Positions 43,715-52,097 of a DNA stretch of 64,000 nt are shown here, one piece after another. The notes below the pieces were generated by a model. The model saw only the letters and a list, made by a program, of their open reading frames with translations, did not search any database and was not told where the DNA came from. Source of the stretch: JANOYY01 sp043720395. GTDB taxonomy: Bacteria; Actinomycetota; Acidimicrobiia; Acidimicrobiales; JANYDT01. Numbering within the stretch: the first letter of the stretch is position 1; every line of letters starts with the position of its first letter. The position numbers and the translations under genes are program-made. The stretch spans positions 16,271 to 80,270 of the forward strand of contig JAYSSR010000072.1 of NCBI GenBank assembly GCA_043720395.1, read 5' to 3'.

Positions 43715-44968
43715 GTGGCAGTCAACGCGTACATTCCTCGTCGAGCTCAGCGACTCGTCGATGAAGCACTAGGCGACACCCCGATTGTGGCGATCAACGG
43801 GCCGCGCCAAGTCGGCAAGAGCACTCTTGCAGCGGGAGTTCTGGAACGTCATGGTGGCGCGCTTGTGACGCTCGACGACGAGACACAGCGCCGGGCAGCC
43901 AACGACGATGCCCGCGGTTTCGCAGAGAGAACTCACGTTGGCCCCCTCATCGTCGACGAGGTCCAGTTCGCGCCTCCGCTGTTCCGGGCTCTGAAAGCTG
44001 CGGTTGATCGGGATCGTCGGCCCGGGAGGTTCGTTTTAACCGGTTCAACAAGGTTGTTTTCGGCCGAAGGGTTTGCTGACGCATTCGTCGGCCGACTTGA
44101 AGTCGTCGAACTTTGGCCGCTCAGCCAGGGCGAGATCGATAGCCAGCCGGACGGGTTCGTCGATTGGGCGTTCTCAGACGATCGTCCGACGCTCAGTCTT
44201 GGCGAACTCACTCGCTACGAGTACGCGGAGCGCCTTGATCGCGGCGGGTTTCCTGAGGCGATTCATCGTGAGGGCAGACGCAGGTCCCGATGGTTTGGGA
44301 GCTATCTCACGACGCTCGTCGAAAAGGTCGTTCGACAAGTATCCGGTATCGAACGTAGTAGCGAGATCCCTCGAATTCTGAGGGTCTGCGCCGCACGGAG
44401 CGGTGACGAGCTGAACGTCACGCGGGTTGCGAGCGAACTTGGCCTTCCTCCGCGAACACTTGATGGCTATCTTGCGCTGCTCGCGAATGTGTTCGTCCTG
44501 CAACTGATCCCGGCCTGGTCGACGAATCTCTCCAGCAAAATGATCCGTCGACCAAAACTCGTGATGGTCGACAGTGGTCTCGCCGCCTACCTCTGCGGCA
44601 CATCGGCGATCCGAATTGACGAACCAACGTCACCGTTCGGTCGGCTCCTCGAGGGTTTTGTGGCTATGGAACTGCGCAAGCAGCTCGGTTGGAGCGAGAA
44701 CGAGGCGACGCTCTCGCACTTCCGGGATCGGGACGGACACGAAGTCGACCTCGTCCTCGAACACACGGATGGCCGCGTCGTCGGCGTCGAGGTCAAGGCA
44801 GCTCGGAGCGTCTCGCCTCGCGACACAAGTGGGCTTCGCTTCCTCGCCGAACGCCTCGGCGATCGATTCCACGCCGGCTTCGTCCTCTCTTGCATGCCGG
44901 AACCCACGCCGCTCGGCGACAAGCTCACCGCACTGCCTTTCGACGCCCTCTGGCGAGCCTCGATCTGA
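43715..44968 (+). CDS. AAA ATPase with C-terminal DUF4143 (nuclease-fold) domain, copy 2
   Basis: 417 residues. Walker A GPRQVGKST at about 29-37, Walker B LIVDEVQFAP, sensor region FVLTGSTRLFSAEGFADAFV, middle helix-turn-helix-like VASELGLPPRTLDGYLALL, and a DUF4143 domain with GHEVDLVLE and VGVEVKAA (PD-(D/E)XK-like). It differs strongly from copy 1 and is not a recent duplicate. GTG start with a leaderless promoter behind the 43553-43682 array. It sits in an accessory island that splits the inositol regulon. Function unknown. Confidence 0.9.
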   Translation: MAVNAYIPRRAQRLVDEALGDTPIVAINGPRQVGKSTLAAGVLERHGGALVTLDDETQRRAANDDARGFAERTHVGPLIVDEVQFAPPLFRALKAAVDRDRRPGRFVLTGSTRLFSAEGFADAFVGRLEVVELWPLSQGEIDSQPDGFVDWAFSDDRPTLSLGELTRYEYAERLDRGGFPEAIHREGRRRSRWFGSYLTTLVEKVVRQVSGIERSSEIPRILRVCAARSGDELNVTRVASELGLPPRTLDGYLALLANVFVLQLIPAWSTNLSSKMIRRPKLVMVDSGLAAYLCGTSAIRIDEPTSPFGRLLEGFVAMELRKQLGWSENEATLSHFRDRDGHEVDLVLEHTDGRVVGVEVKAARSVSPRDTSGLRFLAERLGDRFHAGFVLSCMPEPTPLGDKLTALPFDALWRASI

Positions 44969-44970
44969 CC

Positions 44971-45008
44971 AATGCGAAGCCGCAGTCGGAACCCGCGACC
45001 CGGTTGCC
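44971..45008 (+). pseudogene. Short fragment of iolC
   Basis: 38 bases here match iolC at 46669-46706 with two differences (in iolC they encode ECEAAVGTRDPVA). Both copies are also preceded by CTCGAT. It lies right after the DUF4143 stop. A leftover of a kinase gene at the island boundary is the simplest reading. Confidence 0.7.
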
Positions 45009-45206
45009 CGCGTCGGAGCTCGGCACTGAGGATGACTTGTCGTCCCTGATGATCGACATCGCGATCCGCAGCTGTGTGATCTCGTCAAGGGTTGCTGTCT
45101 GGCCGATGTCGTCGTTCATCCCACAGACAGATCCTCGCAGAATCGAACGAATCGCAAACCAATTCGATAGAGCGAAATCTCGTCTTGATCGGTTCGTATT
45201 GCCAAC

Positions 45207-45641
45207 ATGATCGACATGCCAACGATCGACCCTTGGGACATCGCGCTTTTCGAGTCGACCGCGAGTGTCGAATCGATGGTGCCAACCATCGAATTCCTCG
45301 ACGCATGCCCGCCGAAGGTGGCGGCTCGAATCGCCGTCGTTCTCGAAGCCGTCGCAGCGAGTCCGCCACCTCGCTTTGCTGGCGGCGGTTACTGGGAGGC
45401 TATGCATGGCGAGATGAACGGCTTCTACGAGGTTCGGGTAGGCCACGGGAACTTCAATTACCGTTTGCTTTGCTTGCTTCAGAACCCGCTTTTGGATCAA
45501 GACAACGTGGAATCGGGGGCGGCAATCGTGTGCCTTACAGGGTTTCGCAAGCCAGTGCGATCGGCCGCGAACGACCGTGACTACCAGGCGGCAAGGGACG
45601 CCCGCGACGAGTTCCTGCGCACTCGCCGAATAGCTCGCTAG
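45207..45641 (+). CDS. HigB/RelE-like (Gp49/PF05973) toxin-family protein
   Basis: 144 residues ending in the family core: GFYEVRVGHGNFNYRLLCLL, then IVCLTGFRKPVRSAANDRDY and ARDARDEFL. This is the phage-derived Gp49/HigB toxin fold that cleaves mRNA at the ribosome. The N-terminal 30 residues are extra. Its partner would be the XRE protein encoded on the opposite strand, with which it shares a 4-base stop overlap; most HigBA pairs are co-directional. Confidence 0.82.
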   Translation: MIDMPTIDPWDIALFESTASVESMVPTIEFLDACPPKVAARIAVVLEAVAASPPPRFAGGGYWEAMHGEMNGFYEVRVGHGNFNYRLLCLLQNPLLDQDNVESGAAIVCLTGFRKPVRSAANDRDYQAARDARDEFLRTRRIAR

Positions 45642-45967
45642 CCAGCTCTGGGAACAAGGTGGATGTCGAGTTCCATCGCGGTAGCTAGCGCAACAACGGT
45701 GCGCAAGGTCGGGTTGATGTGTTCGGCAGTGAATAGCCGCCGGACGGCTTCGGGTCCGAGGCCGGCGCGCCGAGCGAGTTCGGCCTTGCTGAGGCTTGAG
45801 TCTTTCCGTGCATCGTCGAGTGTGTTCATGATGGCGTCGATTGCTGCGATCTCCATTTTGGCGGCGAGATATTCGCCATCAAACTCGGCCGAGGTGGCGC
45901 GGCGCTTAGCGACGTAACGGTGAAATGCAGCCGGGGGGGCTGGGGTGGATTGCTTCGTGCGTGCCAT
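45638..45967 (-). CDS. XRE-family HTH antitoxin/repressor
   Basis: 109 residues from ATG 45967 (ATG at 45973 is equally possible). The helix-turn-helix is SKAELARRAGLGPEAVRRLF with INPTLRTVVALATAMELDI, typical of HigA/XRE antitoxins. A palindrome (45983-46000) sits just upstream, a likely autoregulatory operator. Tail-to-tail with the toxin gene: the two TAG stops share CTAG at 45638-45641. It is divergent from iolC, so it may also influence iolC expression. Confidence 0.85.
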   Translation of the reverse strand: MARTKQSTPAPPAAFHRYVAKRRATSAEFDGEYLAAKMEIAAIDAIMNTLDDARKDSSLSKAELARRAGLGPEAVRRLFTAEHINPTLRTVVALATAMELDIHLVPRAG

Positions 45968-45982
45968 CACCATAACGTTGAT

Positions 45983-46000
45983 CGTACCGCAAACGGTACG
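45983..46000. promoter_or_regulatory. Palindromic operator candidate of the XRE antitoxin
   Basis: CGTACCG and CGGTACG flank CAAA: a perfect 7-base dyad 10-16 bases before the antitoxin start, in the short region shared with the divergent iolC gene. Confidence 0.6.
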
Positions 46001-46058
46001 GTTGGTTGACGGCCTCCGGTGGCAGCACGCTTCCCCCATGTTTGCGTACGATCGTCCA

Positions 46059-47012
46059 GTGGACTCACCCGGCCAGCCTTTCGAGGTGATCACCATGGGA
46101 CGGGTCAGCGCCGACATCTACCCACTGGAAATCGGAGTGCCCCTCGAAGATGTGCACCTCTTCGGGAAGTTCCTCGGCGGGAGTCCCACGAACGTCGCCG
46201 TCGCAGCAGCACGCCACGGTCGAAGCGCCGCCGTGATCACGAGAACGGGCGACGACCCCTTCGGACGCTTCGTGCACAACGCCATGCGCGAACTCGGCGT
46301 CGATGACCGCTACGTCTCATCCGTCCCGAACCTTCTCACGCCGGTCGCGTTCTGCGAGATCTTCCCGCCGGACAACTTCCCCCTCTACTTCTACCGGGAA
46401 CCAAAGGCACCTGATCTCGAGATCCGCGTCGAGGAACTGGACATCGATGCGATTCGCCAGGCCGGAATCTTCTGGGTGTCGGTGACCGGGCTCAGCAAAG
46501 AGCCGAGCCGATCGGCCCATGCGGTGGCCCTAGCCGCTCGCGGCAGGAAGCAGCACACGATTCTTGACCTCGACTACCGACCCGGATTCTGGTCGGGGAT
46601 CGACGCGGCCCGTCGCGAAATCCGTGCAGTTCTTCCACACGTGACCGTTGCGATCGGCAACCTCGATGAATGCGAAGCGGCGGTCGGAACCCGCGACCCG
46701 GTTGCCGCCGCATCAGCGTTGCTCGACGCCGGAGTTGAGTTGGCGATCGTGAAGCAGGGGCCCGGCGGCGTCCTCGGGATGACCCGCCACGAGATGGTTC
46801 GTGTCGCGCCCCATCGCGTCGAGGTCCTCAACGGCCTCGGTGCCGGCGACGGTTTCGGCGGCGCGATCTGCCACGGGCTCCTTTCCGATTGGACCCTTGA
46901 GCGGACGCTGCACTTCGCCAACGTCGCCGGTGCCTTGGTGGCCGCGCGGATCGAGTGCTCGACGGCAATGCCGACCACGAGCGAAGTCCTCGCCGAACTC
47001 GGTGAGCAGTAA
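46059..47012 (+). CDS. iolC: 5-dehydro-2-deoxygluconokinase
   Basis: 317 residues of a PfkB-family kinase: FEVITMGRVSADIYPLEIGV and GGSPTNVAVAAARHG at the start (sugar site), and the C-terminal GLGAGDGFGGAICHGLL with the catalytic Asp. The opening matches IolC, which phosphorylates 2-deoxy-5-keto-gluconate. GTG at 46059 follows TACGAT by 6 bases (leaderless); ATG 46038 is an alternative. It is separated from the other iol genes by the DUF4143/toxin island, and a 38-base piece of it is repeated at 44971. Confidence 0.93.
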   Translation: MDSPGQPFEVITMGRVSADIYPLEIGVPLEDVHLFGKFLGGSPTNVAVAAARHGRSAAVITRTGDDPFGRFVHNAMRELGVDDRYVSSVPNLLTPVAFCEIFPPDNFPLYFYREPKAPDLEIRVEELDIDAIRQAGIFWVSVTGLSKEPSRSAHAVALAARGRKQHTILDLDYRPGFWSGIDAARREIRAVLPHVTVAIGNLDECEAAVGTRDPVAAASALLDAGVELAIVKQGPGGVLGMTRHEMVRVAPHRVEVLNGLGAGDGFGGAICHGLLSDWTLERTLHFANVAGALVAARIECSTAMPTTSEVLAELGEQ

Positions 47013-47020
47013 TCGGGGCC

Positions 47021-47102
47021 GACCAAGGAGCATCTGACGACGGCAACGCACGATGCGCTCCGGAACTTTGCCAGCGGGTACGGCGACGACAACCCTCTGT
47101 TC
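47021..47102 (+). pseudogene. 82-base relic of a MaoC-like dehydratase gene
   Basis: It matches 52199-52280 inside the intact dehydratase gene with about eight differences, mostly at third codon positions, and encodes a matching TKEHLTTATHDALRNF and GYGDDNPLF. It has no start or further similarity. It fills the gap between iolC and the convergent fusion gene. Confidence 0.75.
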
Positions 47103-47118
47103 ATGGCGGGCTCCCCAC

Positions 47119-48903
47119 TCATTCGGCGATGACGATGTCGTCGACTGTCAGGTGGAGGTCCCAGAGTGGGGCGTTGAGAATTGCTCGGCCGATATCGACG
47201 ATCTCGGCGCCACGTTCGTAGGCGGCGGTAAGTGAGGTGGCGGTGATTCCACCGCCAAACGCGAGCTGGATTTGGGCTCGCCGACCGGATGCGACGAGAG
47301 CAGCTTGCACGTTGGCCAGGTCGTGAAGGTTGCCGGTGTCAACCATCACGATGCCGCAACCGGCGTCGACGGCACGTAGTGCTTCGTCGACGCCGTCGAC
47401 CTGTACGGCCACGGGGCCGTGACCCAGTGCACGACCGGCCGTGACTGCGGCTTCGACACTGCCGATCATGCGAACGACGTTCTTGTCGATGTACACGAAC
47501 TCGCCCGGCGCGAGTCGGTGTCCGATCCCGGCCACGTCGAGCCCGGCCCGCAGGACCGGTTTCATGGCTGCGGGGAGCTTCTTCCATGCGCCGCAGACGA
47601 TGACCAGTCCTGGGGGTGCCGCAGCGCGAAGTTCCAATGCTCGCCGCGCGATGCCACCTGCCACGCCGAGCGTCCCGAGCACGTGGTCACTCGCAACGGC
47701 GATCTCCCAGGCCGTGCCGACCACTTCGAGGATCGGCGTGTGTGCGTCGACGTGTGTGCCTTCGTCGCACATCGGCGTCCATCGTCCAGCGGGGTCAGGA
47801 ACCTCTTCGGGGTGCAGCGTGGCAAGTCCGGCGACGATGCCCGGCTCCGTTGCGCTCACGACGGCGCGTCGCGGTCCGGGCAGCGTGTCGGTGAGTTCCT
47901 TGGTGATCCGGCGGACCGAAAATTCGGGTGCACCCGCAATGGGCGAGTGCTTCCACGTGTGCGGCCCCTGCATCCTGGAACGAAGGATCCCTCGCAGCGT
48001 GCGGGCAATCGACTCGGCGAGGTCGACGGGCGCGAGCTGTTGCGCGAGACCTCGTCGAAGTGTCGGGATCGCAACGGTCACCTCGTCGTTCGGACCGGGC
48101 AGGGCGACGATGAGCGATCCCTGCGACCGACCCACGGCGATTCGCACGCCGTCCTTGACGTGACGGTTGTGCCCGGCCAAAGTCGACCCCGTTTCGAAGT
48201 GGGCGAGATAGGGCGTTGCTGCTTGCGGGTCGATGAGCAGCACGGCCTCGACGCTGCAGTCCTTCGCTTCCGCGCCAACGCCTCCGGTCGTGATCACGAG
48301 GCCGTAGCCATCGTCGATCGCCCTGCGGATCGATCCGGCGATGAGTTCGGCATCGTCGCGCAGCGCACCGCCGTGATCGCAGAGGTAGCCGTCGAGTGCC
48401 AGGCCGTCGGTGACCGACGCGGCGTTGGTGTCTTTCACTTCGCCGCTCACCAGCTCCGCCCCGGTCGAGAAGATCCGAACGCGTTTCGCGACGCGAGCAA
48501 CGATGTCATCGGCCTTCGACTGGGCGATGCGGATGGCGTCGCCGATGTCGGTGCTGTCCGCCGCGATCCACCCGAGCATGCCCCGTGCTTCTACCTTCGC
48601 GTCTGCGTCAAGCGTGACGCCGACTACCTGCGCGAGTCGAGCGAGCAGCGTCTCACTTGCCGTGAGGAGCTGATGCGGATAGATCGTGGACCTGAGAACG
48701 TCGAAGGTAAGTACACCTTCGAGGTAGTCGGTGACGAGAACCTCACGACGATCGAGACCCAACGCGTCTGCGGCGACGGTCGCGACTTCGTTCAGATCGG
48801 CGCGATCCAGCGTCACTCCGACGATCTGTAGCTCTCGCTTGTCGAGAAGATCGAACGAGGTCCCGTCGAACTCGGACTGGTCCGCAGGACCTGGTGGATT
48901 CAC
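47119..48903 (-). CDS. MoaB/CinA-like molybdopterin-binding domain fused to a NadC/ModD-like phosphoribosyltransferase
   Basis: 594 residues. An N-terminal region (about 20-135) of unknown type precedes an MPT-binding fold: RVRIFSTGAELVSGEV and LVITTGGVGAEAKDCS. From about 330 the protein matches the quinolinate phosphoribosyltransferase family: GIVAGLATLHPEEV, EGTHVDAHTPILEV, then WKKLPAAMK, GIGHRLAPGEF, IDKNV, VAVQVD and IVMVDTGN, aligning with NadC motifs TRKTTPG, HR, KDNH, EVE and LDN. The TRKT Thr/Arg and one Glu are changed, so classical NadC activity is doubtful. GTG 48903 overlaps the previous stop by GTGA; ATG 48951 is an alternative. I know no characterised protein with this layout. 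Confidence 0.75.
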   Translation of the reverse strand: MNPPGPADQSEFDGTSFDLLDKRELQIVGVTLDRADLNEVATVAADALGLDRREVLVTDYLEGVLTFDVLRSTIYPHQLLTASETLLARLAQVVGVTLDADAKVEARGMLGWIAADSTDIGDAIRIAQSKADDIVARVAKRVRIFSTGAELVSGEVKDTNAASVTDGLALDGYLCDHGGALRDDAELIAGSIRRAIDDGYGLVITTGGVGAEAKDCSVEAVLLIDPQAATPYLAHFETGSTLAGHNRHVKDGVRIAVGRSQGSLIVALPGPNDEVTVAIPTLRRGLAQQLAPVDLAESIARTLRGILRSRMQGPHTWKHSPIAGAPEFSVRRITKELTDTLPGPRRAVVSATEPGIVAGLATLHPEEVPDPAGRWTPMCDEGTHVDAHTPILEVVGTAWEIAVASDHVLGTLGVAGGIARRALELRAAAPPGLVIVCGAWKKLPAAMKPVLRAGLDVAGIGHRLAPGEFVYIDKNVVRMIGSVEAAVTAGRALGHGPVAVQVDGVDEALRAVDAGCGIVMVDTGNLHDLANVQAALVASGRRAQIQLAFGGGITATSLTAAYERGAEIVDIGRAILNAPLWDLHLTVDDIVIAE

Positions 48904-50321
48904 GGAACGAGGAGGTTTCCGTGTGGGTCGATGCCGCGTTGCTTGAGCCATCGGGGCAGGAGGTCGTTGTCGACTCTCTCGGCACAGCCCGGTGCCTTTT
49001 CGAGGAGGTGCTCGGCCATTGATGGGCTCAGATTCATTGCCCCGTACGTGCCGTCGAAACAGAGGAGCCTGTCCGATTTCCCAAGCACTTTGGCCCGTTC
49101 GACGGCGGTGAACAGGTCAGGTGCCTCCTCGGCTCGGTTCATGAACTCCGCATTGGAGAAGTCACGTCGCAACGCCTCGGCCATCTTCGGATTCGCAACA
49201 ACCGTTGGATACAGCATCGGCATGGTCGCTGTAGTCAGCCCGGTGAGCCCGTGGTTGAGCACGATCGATCGAATGCTCTTCGACATCCCAAGATAAATCA
49301 CACGCTCGATCGCCGCAGAGTTATCGGGGACGTCAAGGTCGAACCAGTCACGGCCACCGTAGAAAAGCTGCCCGAAAATCATTCCGCCGGAATGGTTGTA
49401 ATACGGCCACTTCGTTCCGTCGATGATCGGAATCACCTCTTCGATCGCCAGGAGCAACGTCATCATCTTCCCGTACGACGAGAGCATGTTCGCGGTGACT
49501 CGTCGGCCGAGCGCGTCGAGGTTGTTGTCCGCGTCGACGCCACGAATACCGTCGGGCGAGCTGATCAACACGCTCGAGAACGCCAGCTTCCCGCGAACGA
49601 AATCGGAGTCGGCGATCGCGCGTCCGATGAAGTTTCCGGTCCGCGGTCCCATCGTCATATGGAAGATCGACCGAGTTTCCATGCGCGCATAGGACATGCC
49701 GAACGGCTTCGTGATGCGGTCGATCGCACGGTGCGCATACACCTCACGCGGATCGTCGTAGTGCGTGTGCACGATCCAGTCAGCGTCGTAGACCTTCCGC
49801 AGTCCATAGAGCGGACCCATCACGGTTTGGATCTCGATACCGTGATCGAGCGGTGTCGCACCGCGGACGTTTCCCTCGAAACGCTTGTCCAGGTCGAAGA
49901 ACTCGATCAGCTCTTCGGGTTCCTTCCGGCCGAGCCATGCAACGACGATCAGCCACACAGTCGCGCCGGTCCGCTCGATGATTGCCTCGCGAATCGCGGA
50001 CAACATTTCGGCATAAGGGAGCCCTCCGAGCATGCCGAACCCATGCTCGGAACAAACCACGTTCACCGAATGCTCCGGGCGGATCATGCTCATGTCGATG
50101 CCAGCCATCGCACGATCAGCGGAAGCGCGGATGACCGACGCGTCGGGTCCACCGCGATACGCAGCTTGCGCGAGATCGGGGAAGAGGCGACGCACCGGAA
50201 GCGACACCATCCCGGGTAGATCTTTCGCCCGGTCGATCGGCAGATCCGGGCCGTACACCGATGGCACCAACGGTGGCGGATCGATCGGCGGATCGAAATC
50301 GACTGCCGTCATTGTGCTCAC
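48900..50321 (-). CDS. Unrecognised 473-residue protein, possible distant LarA (DUF2088)-like
   Basis: No clear family. The order of features (NVVCSEHGFGMLGGLPYAEM, a TVWLIVVAWLGRKEPEEL segment, GLRKVYDADWIVHTHYDD with several His, then FIGRAIADSDFV) is loosely like LarA racemases, where a DHTRP-type motif, an HR-P segment and a K-AD-I-H segment occur in that order. The specific LarA residues are not conserved, so this is only a suggestion. GTG at 50321 overlaps the ferredoxin gene by GTGA. Cytoplasmic by lack of signal or membrane segments. It lies in an operon with a ferredoxin and the MPT/QPRTase fusion. Confidence 0.7.
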   Translation of the reverse strand: MSTMTAVDFDPPIDPPPLVPSVYGPDLPIDRAKDLPGMVSLPVRRLFPDLAQAAYRGGPDASVIRASADRAMAGIDMSMIRPEHSVNVVCSEHGFGMLGGLPYAEMLSAIREAIIERTGATVWLIVVAWLGRKEPEELIEFFDLDKRFEGNVRGATPLDHGIEIQTVMGPLYGLRKVYDADWIVHTHYDDPREVYAHRAIDRITKPFGMSYARMETRSIFHMTMGPRTGNFIGRAIADSDFVRGKLAFSSVLISSPDGIRGVDADNNLDALGRRVTANMLSSYGKMMTLLLAIEEVIPIIDGTKWPYYNHSGGMIFGQLFYGGRDWFDLDVPDNSAAIERVIYLGMSKSIRSIVLNHGLTGLTTATMPMLYPTVVANPKMAEALRRDFSNAEFMNRAEEAPDLFTAVERAKVLGKSDRLLCFDGTYGAMNLSPSMAEHLLEKAPGCAERVDNDLLPRWLKQRGIDPHGNLLVP

Positions 50322-50986
50322 GACTTCACCTCGGTCAGTGGTCCTGCGGGCGGCGGCACCGCGCCGGCGGCGAGCGCACGTTGACGTTCCTTCTCAAGAC
50401 GAGCCCGGACATAGCCCTGCTCCTCGACGATTCCAAAAGTGGGGTACTTCGCAGCGAGTTCCGACGGAATGTCCATGAGGCCCTGGCCGGAAGGATACCG
50501 GCGCACCTTCGACGTGGCCTCAGCGTCGCCCGATGCAGCGACGAGCAAACGACGGATCGTCACCGCGCAGTACATCAGGCATCCCGACTGCACACCAGTC
50601 GCGAGCGCCAGATCCTCAAACGTGTCATGCCCGGCGATGATCGCAGCGGCAACCTCCGTCGCAGCCGAACCGCTGCACCAACACACGCTCTGTTTCGGAT
50701 CAATCCCCGCCGTATCGCACAATGCTTTGATCGCCTCCTTCGACGTTCGCGACGAATCAAAACCCACGACCAACGGTTCGGCCCGGTCAACGAGCAACAT
50801 CGCGTCGTCATCGCAGGAATCGATGCAACGTGCACAGGCGATACACCGCGAGTTGTCGACAACGGCCAACGCCTGCTTCTTCGGACCGACCATGATGATC
50901 GCCCCGGTCGGGCACGCACGCTCACAGCGGAAGCAACCCGTGCAGTTCTGATCGATGATCTCGATCTCGTGGCTGATGGTTTTCAT
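50318..50986 (-). CDS. Two-cluster [4Fe-4S] ferredoxin fused to a BFD-like [2Fe-2S] domain
   Basis: 222 residues. Two 4Fe-4S motifs lie near the N-terminus: CTGCFRCERACPTG and CIACARCIDSCDDDA. The second half has a BFD-type [2Fe-2S] pattern, SVCWCSGSAATEVAAAI and SGCLMYC. It should pass electrons to a neighbouring enzyme. ATG at 50986 overlaps the epimerase stop by ATGA. The partner oxidoreductase is not obvious in the operon. Confidence 0.85.
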   Translation of the reverse strand: MKTISHEIEIIDQNCTGCFRCERACPTGAIIMVGPKKQALAVVDNSRCIACARCIDSCDDDAMLLVDRAEPLVVGFDSSRTSKEAIKALCDTAGIDPKQSVCWCSGSAATEVAAAIIAGHDTFEDLALATGVQSGCLMYCAVTIRRLLVAASGDAEATSKVRRYPSGQGLMDIPSELAAKYPTFGIVEEQGYVRARLEKERQRALAAGAVPPPAGPLTEVKS

Positions 50987-51927
50987 GTCATCCGTCCGTT
51001 TCCGTCCGTCTCGGGCGTGGTTCGCGTGAAAGCGCTGATTGTTTGAGCGGAGGAAACGTCGAGATTGACGACGCGGTCTCGCCAGCTTCGTTGCGGATTC
51101 CAGCCGAACAACTGGCGAGCCTTCGCACTGTCGATGCCGCTCGCATCTTCGCGCTCCAAGACTCGCAATGGTGGAGCGTCGTCGCCGAATGCCTCGGCGA
51201 TCATTTCCAGGAAGGGTCGCCCTGCAAGGTTGTCCGGCTGAGCGGCGTAGACGACCTCGTGTCCGGGCGTCGCTGCTTCGGTGGCCAGAACGATCAGCTC
51301 GGCAAGGTCTTCCACGTCGACGTAGGACCAATGGTTGAAGCTCGGGCGTTTCGAATGCTGGAGCGGGCCGATTCGTGCGTAGTCGTCTGGCGCGAGCACC
51401 AACGACGGGCGGATCGACACGGCGGTGGCCGAGCATCGACGGACCAGGGCGTCACATATGTCTTCGCCGAGCGACTTGGAGAGCGCGTATGCCTCTTGCG
51501 GTCGACGCGTGTGATCTTCGTCGACCGGGAGGTAGTCCGGGAGAAATGGTCGTTCTGCGGTGATGAACCCGAGCGCTGTCTCGCTTGACGTGACAATCAG
51601 TCGGCCGACGCCGGTCCGAGCGACCGCTTCGGCGACGTTGTACGTAGCCATGATGTTGTTCGCGAAGATGGTCGGTCCCGGATCGTGGGAGTTGTCAGGA
51701 ATGCCAGCGGCATGAACGATCACTTCAGGGCGAGCGGTGAGCACCGTGGAGATCGTCGCACCGAAGTCAGTGAGATCCGCCCGTAGGTAACGGGGAGATG
51801 GTCCGTCGGGAAGCCCGTACCGCGCGGGTGCAATATCGGTCAGGACGACCCGATGACCGGCAGCCTGAAGCGCCATGGCCGCGGCCGAACCGACTTTGCC
51901 GCGTGCGCCGGTGACTAGAACTCGCAT
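50983..51927 (-). CDS. NAD-dependent epimerase/dehydratase (extended SDR)
   Basis: 314 residues: MRVLVTGARGKVGSAAAMAL (GxxGxxG Rossmann), VIVHAAGIPDNS, SSETALGF with catalytic Ser and YALSKSLGE (YxxxK). The substrate half is short, as in uronate-type or generic epimerases. First gene of the minus-strand operon; it diverges from the MaoC-like gene across 170 bases. Confidence 0.88.
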   Translation of the reverse strand: MRVLVTGARGKVGSAAAMALQAAGHRVVLTDIAPARYGLPDGPSPRYLRADLTDFGATISTVLTARPEVIVHAAGIPDNSHDPGPTIFANNIMATYNVAEAVARTGVGRLIVTSSETALGFITAERPFLPDYLPVDEDHTRRPQEAYALSKSLGEDICDALVRRCSATAVSIRPSLVLAPDDYARIGPLQHSKRPSFNHWSYVDVEDLAELIVLATEAATPGHEVVYAAQPDNLAGRPFLEMIAEAFGDDAPPLRVLEREDASGIDSAKARQLFGWNPQRSWRDRVVNLDVSSAQTISAFTRTTPETDGNGRMT

Positions 51928-52097
51928 CGGCGTTGTCCTTTCTGAGCGGCCGTATGTGCCAAATCCGCTGCAGATTCAGTAGTCGTAATTTGCCCAACCA
52001 GCCTATCAAAGCGCCAGTTGGAGCCTGCGACAGGGAGATCAGTACACTCAGCGGCGATCGTCCGTCAGCGTCAAGGTGGACGTCCGAGAAGGGGAAC

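Noticed and set aside
47419..48831. Plus-strand 470-codon frame opposite the MPT/QPRTase fusion
   Set aside because: No recognisable motifs; the minus strand has clear domains and coupled starts.
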